A stretch of 64,000 bases of DNA from Lepeophtheirus salmonis (lineage: Eukaryota; Arthropoda; Copepoda; Siphonostomatoida; Caligidae). Shown here piece by piece: positions 60,461-64,000 of the stretch. Both the position numbers and the translations under genes were made by a program. The stretch lies in contig NC_052140.2 of assembly GCF_016086655.4 (NCBI RefSeq), positions 18,228,001-18,292,000 on the forward strand, read 5' to 3'. The notes under the pieces were generated by a model that saw only the letters and a list, made by a program, of their open reading frames with translations, did no database searches and was not told the origin of the DNA. Position 1 is the first letter of the stretch. Each line of letters begins with the position of its first letter.

Positions 60461-62309
60461 GACGCTCCGAGACCTTTATTTTGATTCATAGTGTTATACA
60501 TGGATCTTTCTCGGAGCCATAAAAAATTTCCTGTAAGTTCAAAAAATAATAAAAATCGATTATATCATTTAAAGTTTCATAAATTCTTTATTTTTGATCA
60601 AAAAGAAAAAAATCATAGTTTGTTATAAAAACTTAACAATAAATAAAAAACAACTAACATCAATAATTTAAAAGTATTTTATAATTTGTTGTTTGAATAA
60701 ATATTTTTGTATATTTATTAATAATAAATAACCTTGTGAAGGTACTTACGCACACCAGTTTTATATGAACAATCACTTGCAGTGAAGTGAAGAGTGATAT
60801 CACAAATCATAAAAGTTGGATGTTTGTTTTGACCTCCACTGAACCCCTGAGAACCCAAGAACCCCGGTTAGGAACCACTAATCTATCTCGATTTATTGAT
60901 AGTATAGGAAAATTCTGCTCTATTAAGACAAAAAAAACATCAACTTTGATCCTTTACATGTTTTTTTTGCGACATATAATACAAGAAACCTGTAAGCGAA
61001 GGCACAAGTGCACCTGCTAAAAATGGGTTAGAAAAACGGATAAATTTGTTTCAATTATATAACATAAGTTAAAATGCCATTTTGCAACAATTTGTCTTAG
61101 CTTTATGGCAAAAAAGTATTTATTAGATTAAAATGGTCAAATATATACCTATATATATATATAAAATAGCCTTTTGAATTTCATAAATCACATTTTTATG
61201 GAATTATTTTATTCCATTACCAATCCTTTCTCAGGCCTCTTTTTTTGTTATGGGTTTATATTTGAATCTAATAAATGTGTGTGCTTTCCATAAAAATATG
61301 ACAAACAGTATTTTAAACATAAATTATATCATTGATGTAATTTATCAGCTCTTCCACTCTATTTTTTTGTAGCAGTAGTTTCCCGGATTATATGCTTAAG
61401 GTTACAAAACTCTTGCACGGCAAGCTCACCACCCCTTTTCACCACATGTAAGTTCTCTTTCCTCTTTTCATCCAAAGACAAGTTTATCCCCATACAATTT
61501 CAAGCCGAAGAAAGTTCATCCAAAAACAAGTACATCCAGGGGAAAATTCATACCCAACAATACATGTATTTGGAATATATCTTAATGAAAAAAATCCATG
61601 GTGATGTAGTATTTGATTTAACTTTTTAATACATAGATTTAATCATTCAATAATATACTCATTATCCTAGTAAAGAAGTTCCTAATTTAAGTCAGAAATT
61701 ATGCTTAATTCAACACTTTATGTATTCCTTAACCGTGGATTGCAACACATTTATTACATCACTTTAAGATTTTTTTATTTTTTTAATATATATAGATAAG
61801 TTACTCAATTAATGACCACTCCTTGAGCAGTAAACCCCAATTATATGACTTATTTATATTGTTAGTTTTGTTGATATGTTTCTGAATATCATTTATATAC
61901 TCATCACCGCTAACCGACACTTCACACAACCTCTCCTTGCAACATTGCACATTACAATGATGAGATTCTCTATTCACAAGACTCAGTAATGTACTAGGAT
62001 GGCTGGTGGGTAGGGCTTATAATAGCTTAGACTTTAGAGGTGTTCAATAATTGTGATTGTATTGAGTAAAGAGCACGCTTAGAACAAATTTGAAATTTGT
62101 AAGGAAAACTTATCAATTAATTTTAGCTTAAATAAATTAAATGTACTTCATAAATATACTACTCAATGTAAGCGTTAGATTAAAAATGAGTTTTATTCAC
62201 ATATATTATAATACTTTTTGTAGCCAAAGTGTGAGAAATTTTCCAATTTCTGACTCATACTCCACAAACAAAACTCTGATTATGCCTCCAACTCCGCAGC
62301 CCTGACTAA

Positions 62310-63080
62310 AATATTTATGTCTGTGTCGGATTTCCGTTTGTCTCGCATGGAATATCAGCTAAAAAACTTCAAAAACAGAGAAATAATACAGACTTTAAAC
62401 ATAAAATGAAAGTTGTTCAGAATTCTGAATTACGTGAGTAATGATAAATTTCATGCTGATCAGATCAAATTCCTGGACTCTGAAGGGCAAGTTTATTTTT
62501 TCACAAATAAGTTTACTTTTTCATAAATCAAGAATGATTCCCCCTGTCTCAAAGTTTTTTTTAGGTATGGGTTATCGATTTGAAAATGTACCAAAAAAAG
62601 TAAAAATCTAAGAATGAATGATTGTACCCACGGAATATGGGAGACCGTATATTATATATAAGTTAAGTAGGTAATTAGGTGAAGGAAGAAGAGGATATGC
62701 GAGCTAGTCTTAGTATATATTTTCATTTGGTTGAAGAAAGAACATGGCAAGTTAACAATGGTAAAGAAAATATATAAATCACATAGTCACACATTTGAAA
62801 GCATTGCTCTATATTCACCAAGATCAATATTTTCACATGGTCAATTTTATTTTCCATTTTTAAGATTGTCTAAACTGGGTGCAAGTTTGATTCTAATGAC
62901 ATCAAATGGTTAGAAAACAATAAAAATTTCTGTGTATTAAAAAGTTTTATAATAGAAATTTACAGATTATATATTTATGGTTTACAGGAGATCACTTTAG
63001 ATTAGAATTTTTACATGAACAAACTAAGTGTAAATAATATGTTTTAATTTTTCATTGGTTATCTTTAAGATAGTGTGTTT
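62310..63080 (+). pseudogene. Helitron relic with helicase C-terminus
   Basis: At 62780-62910 the frame reads SHSHTFESIALYSPRSIFSHGQFYF, LRLSKLGASLILMTSNG. This is the end of a Helitron (Pif1-like) helicase: the motif normally INKSQGQTF, then FSHGQLYVALSRVS. The upstream 450 bp matches 42960-43430; the part from 62660 matches 5340-5745. After the ORF, tatctttaagata at about 63060 is the same palindrome as at 5716. The relic lies directly before exon 4 of the host gene. Confidence 0.65.
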
Positions 63081-63322
63081 GCACTGCTATTATAAAAAAT
63101 ATTTTTTTTTCCTTGGGATGAACTTGTTTCGAAATGAAATTTTCTAAAGAAACACTTTCCTTGGGATGCACTTATTTCAGGAAATGTTGTCCTGGAAATG
63201 AATGGGTGTCATATGAAAAGAGTACATTGAACTTTTATGTAACCAAAAACACTAATAAACAAGCCATCTCAAAGCTAGGGTGAAAATTTGTTCACTATTT
63301 TATTTTTCCAACATTTACATAG

Positions 63323-63564
63323 GCTTCTCATTCTTGAAATGTTGAATTCGAATCACATTTCGGATTGGAATAGTGAGTTTTTAAATTCAACTTTTGGAAC
63401 TGCCGTGCTTCCATTTACATTTGGTGTAACGCTTGCAGATGATGACATTGTTAGTAAAGGAGATGTATTGGGATTCAAGATCCGAAGATTTATCCATAGC
63501 CTACCAGATTCAATTTGGCCTAATTGGCAAATCGATAATACAAATATAATTGGATTAAACGAAG
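63323..63564 (+). CDS. GH13 / SLC3-like protein, exon 4 (regions III and IV; gene continues past the window)
   Basis: Residues 273-353. The acceptor is acatttacatag; the split Arg codon joins exon 3 exactly, giving EDRLRR-LLILEM. That matches the beta-5 strand of maltases (RILMTEAY), and the acid/base Glu is retained as E278. Downstream, LPFTF and IHSLPDSIWPNW correspond to the family's PFNF and WLxxLPxGxxPNW. Region IV (GNHD) reads D-N-T-N, so the transition-state-stabilising His and Asp are also lost. The best donor is gtgaca at 63565 (phase 1). Reading through gives a short tail and a stop at 63603-63605, so an alternative last exon cannot be excluded. The beta-8 strand and C-terminal domain are missing and should lie downstream of the window. 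Confidence 0.85.
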
Positions 63565-63642
63565 GTGACATTACTAAACCCTCAGTTAGTGAACGTCCCT
63601 TTTAAAGTGGTTAGCTAACTTGGTAAAAATGAAATCCTAAAC

Positions 63643-64000
63643 AGGATTGTCTGCAAGATTATATATATATGTACATATATAAAAAAAAAAAAGGAATTAA
63701 CTTTCAAATATTAAACTTTTTTAATTTCAAAAATCCCCATTCCTTTTATCTAAATTAAATTTTGGAAACAAATTTAAAATATCTTCATCAGTTCTCAATA
63801 TATTAAATTTTTTGGAAAAAATTTCAAAAATTAGATATCTGAAACAAAATTTTAGAAGAAAAAATTCAAATATTTAATTTTTATAATTCAAATTTCCAAA
63901 ATCCAACGTTATTCATAGAAAATTAATTTATTTTCGGAATTTAATTTCAGAAATTAAATTTTAGTAATTTGCTTTTTAGTAAAAAGCAAAAATTCCTTAA
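63643..64000 (+). repeat. AT-rich hAT-like repeat at the window end
   Basis: caggattgtctgcaag followed by tatatatat and then aaatattaaacttttt, aaaatcc and agaaaattaa units, as in the element at 47223. It continues past the window. Confidence 0.55.

Larger units (their letters stand above)
59380..63322 (+). other. Intron 3 of the GH13-like gene (about 3.9 kb)
   Basis: Runs from donor gtgatt to acceptor acatag, phase 2. It carries a 400-bp dispersed repeat with an inverted partner, a hAT-type end near 60.88 kb and a Helitron helicase relic near 62.7-62.9 kb. Between about 60.9 and 62.3 kb I see only AT-rich DNA. Confidence 0.75.

Noticed and set aside
63353..63571. 72-codon minus-strand frame
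   Set aside because: Shadow of GH13 exon 4.

Overview
The window is AT-rich eukaryotic DNA, dense in transposon relics, with spliced genes, GT/AG introns and no operons. Remnants of mariner, Tc1-like, hAT-like, Helitron, Ty3/gypsy and THAP-type sequences, together with the style of the two protein-coding genes, suggest an arthropod. I infer a copepod, perhaps a caligid sea louse. That identification is inference and was not checked against a database.

Two spliced genes on the + strand can be read with confidence. The first runs through the whole window: a glycoside-hydrolase-13 (maltase / SLC3 heavy-chain type) membrane or secreted protein. Its exons are at 2272-2476, 50250-50557, 59075-59379 and 63323-63564, with matching phases, and the 3' end lies beyond the window. 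It keeps the GH13 fold motifs but has lost the nucleophile Asp, its neighbouring Arg and the NHD motif, so it is probably a non-catalytic pseudoenzyme. Its first intron is about 47.8 kb long.

The second gene lies inside that intron on the same strand: a complete 152-residue globin with exons at 22565-22662, 23701-23866, 23932-23979 and 30485-30631. It has the distal and proximal histidines, the two classical globin intron positions (B12.2 and G7.0) and one extra intron just before the proximal His that creates a 48-bp microexon.

Most of the rest is transposon debris. Region by region: 1-611 is a foldback element. 2868-3523 and 5790-6010 are mariner fragments that share the same internal rearrangement. 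6815-7745 is a dead Tc1-like element. 8.8-11.1 kb and 20.4-22.4 kb hold dispersed repeats. 15.1-16.3 kb holds a long inverted repeat and a broken THAP gene. 19.3 kb is a hAT/CGGBP1-like fragment. 24.0-24.6 kb is a MITE in the last globin intron. 29.5 and 33.7 kb are copies of a second MITE. 30.97-32.45 kb is an element with inverted repeats of about 240 bp. 34.6-35.4 kb is a deleted mariner. 37.8 kb is a second THAP relic. 40.8-42.5 kb is a direct duplication. 43-46 kb holds Helitron, mariner and LINE pieces. 47.2-50.2 kb is an AT-rich hAT-like repeat ending just before exon 2. 52.4-53.5 kb holds an iterated motif and a Tc1 fragment. 54.2-55.95 kb is an antisense Ty3/gypsy relic. 57.9-58.85 kb is a diverged tandem array. 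59.6-60.5 kb is a dispersed repeat with an inverted partner. 62.3-63.1 kb is a Helitron helicase relic.

No bacterial features, CRISPR arrays, rRNA or tRNA genes were seen.
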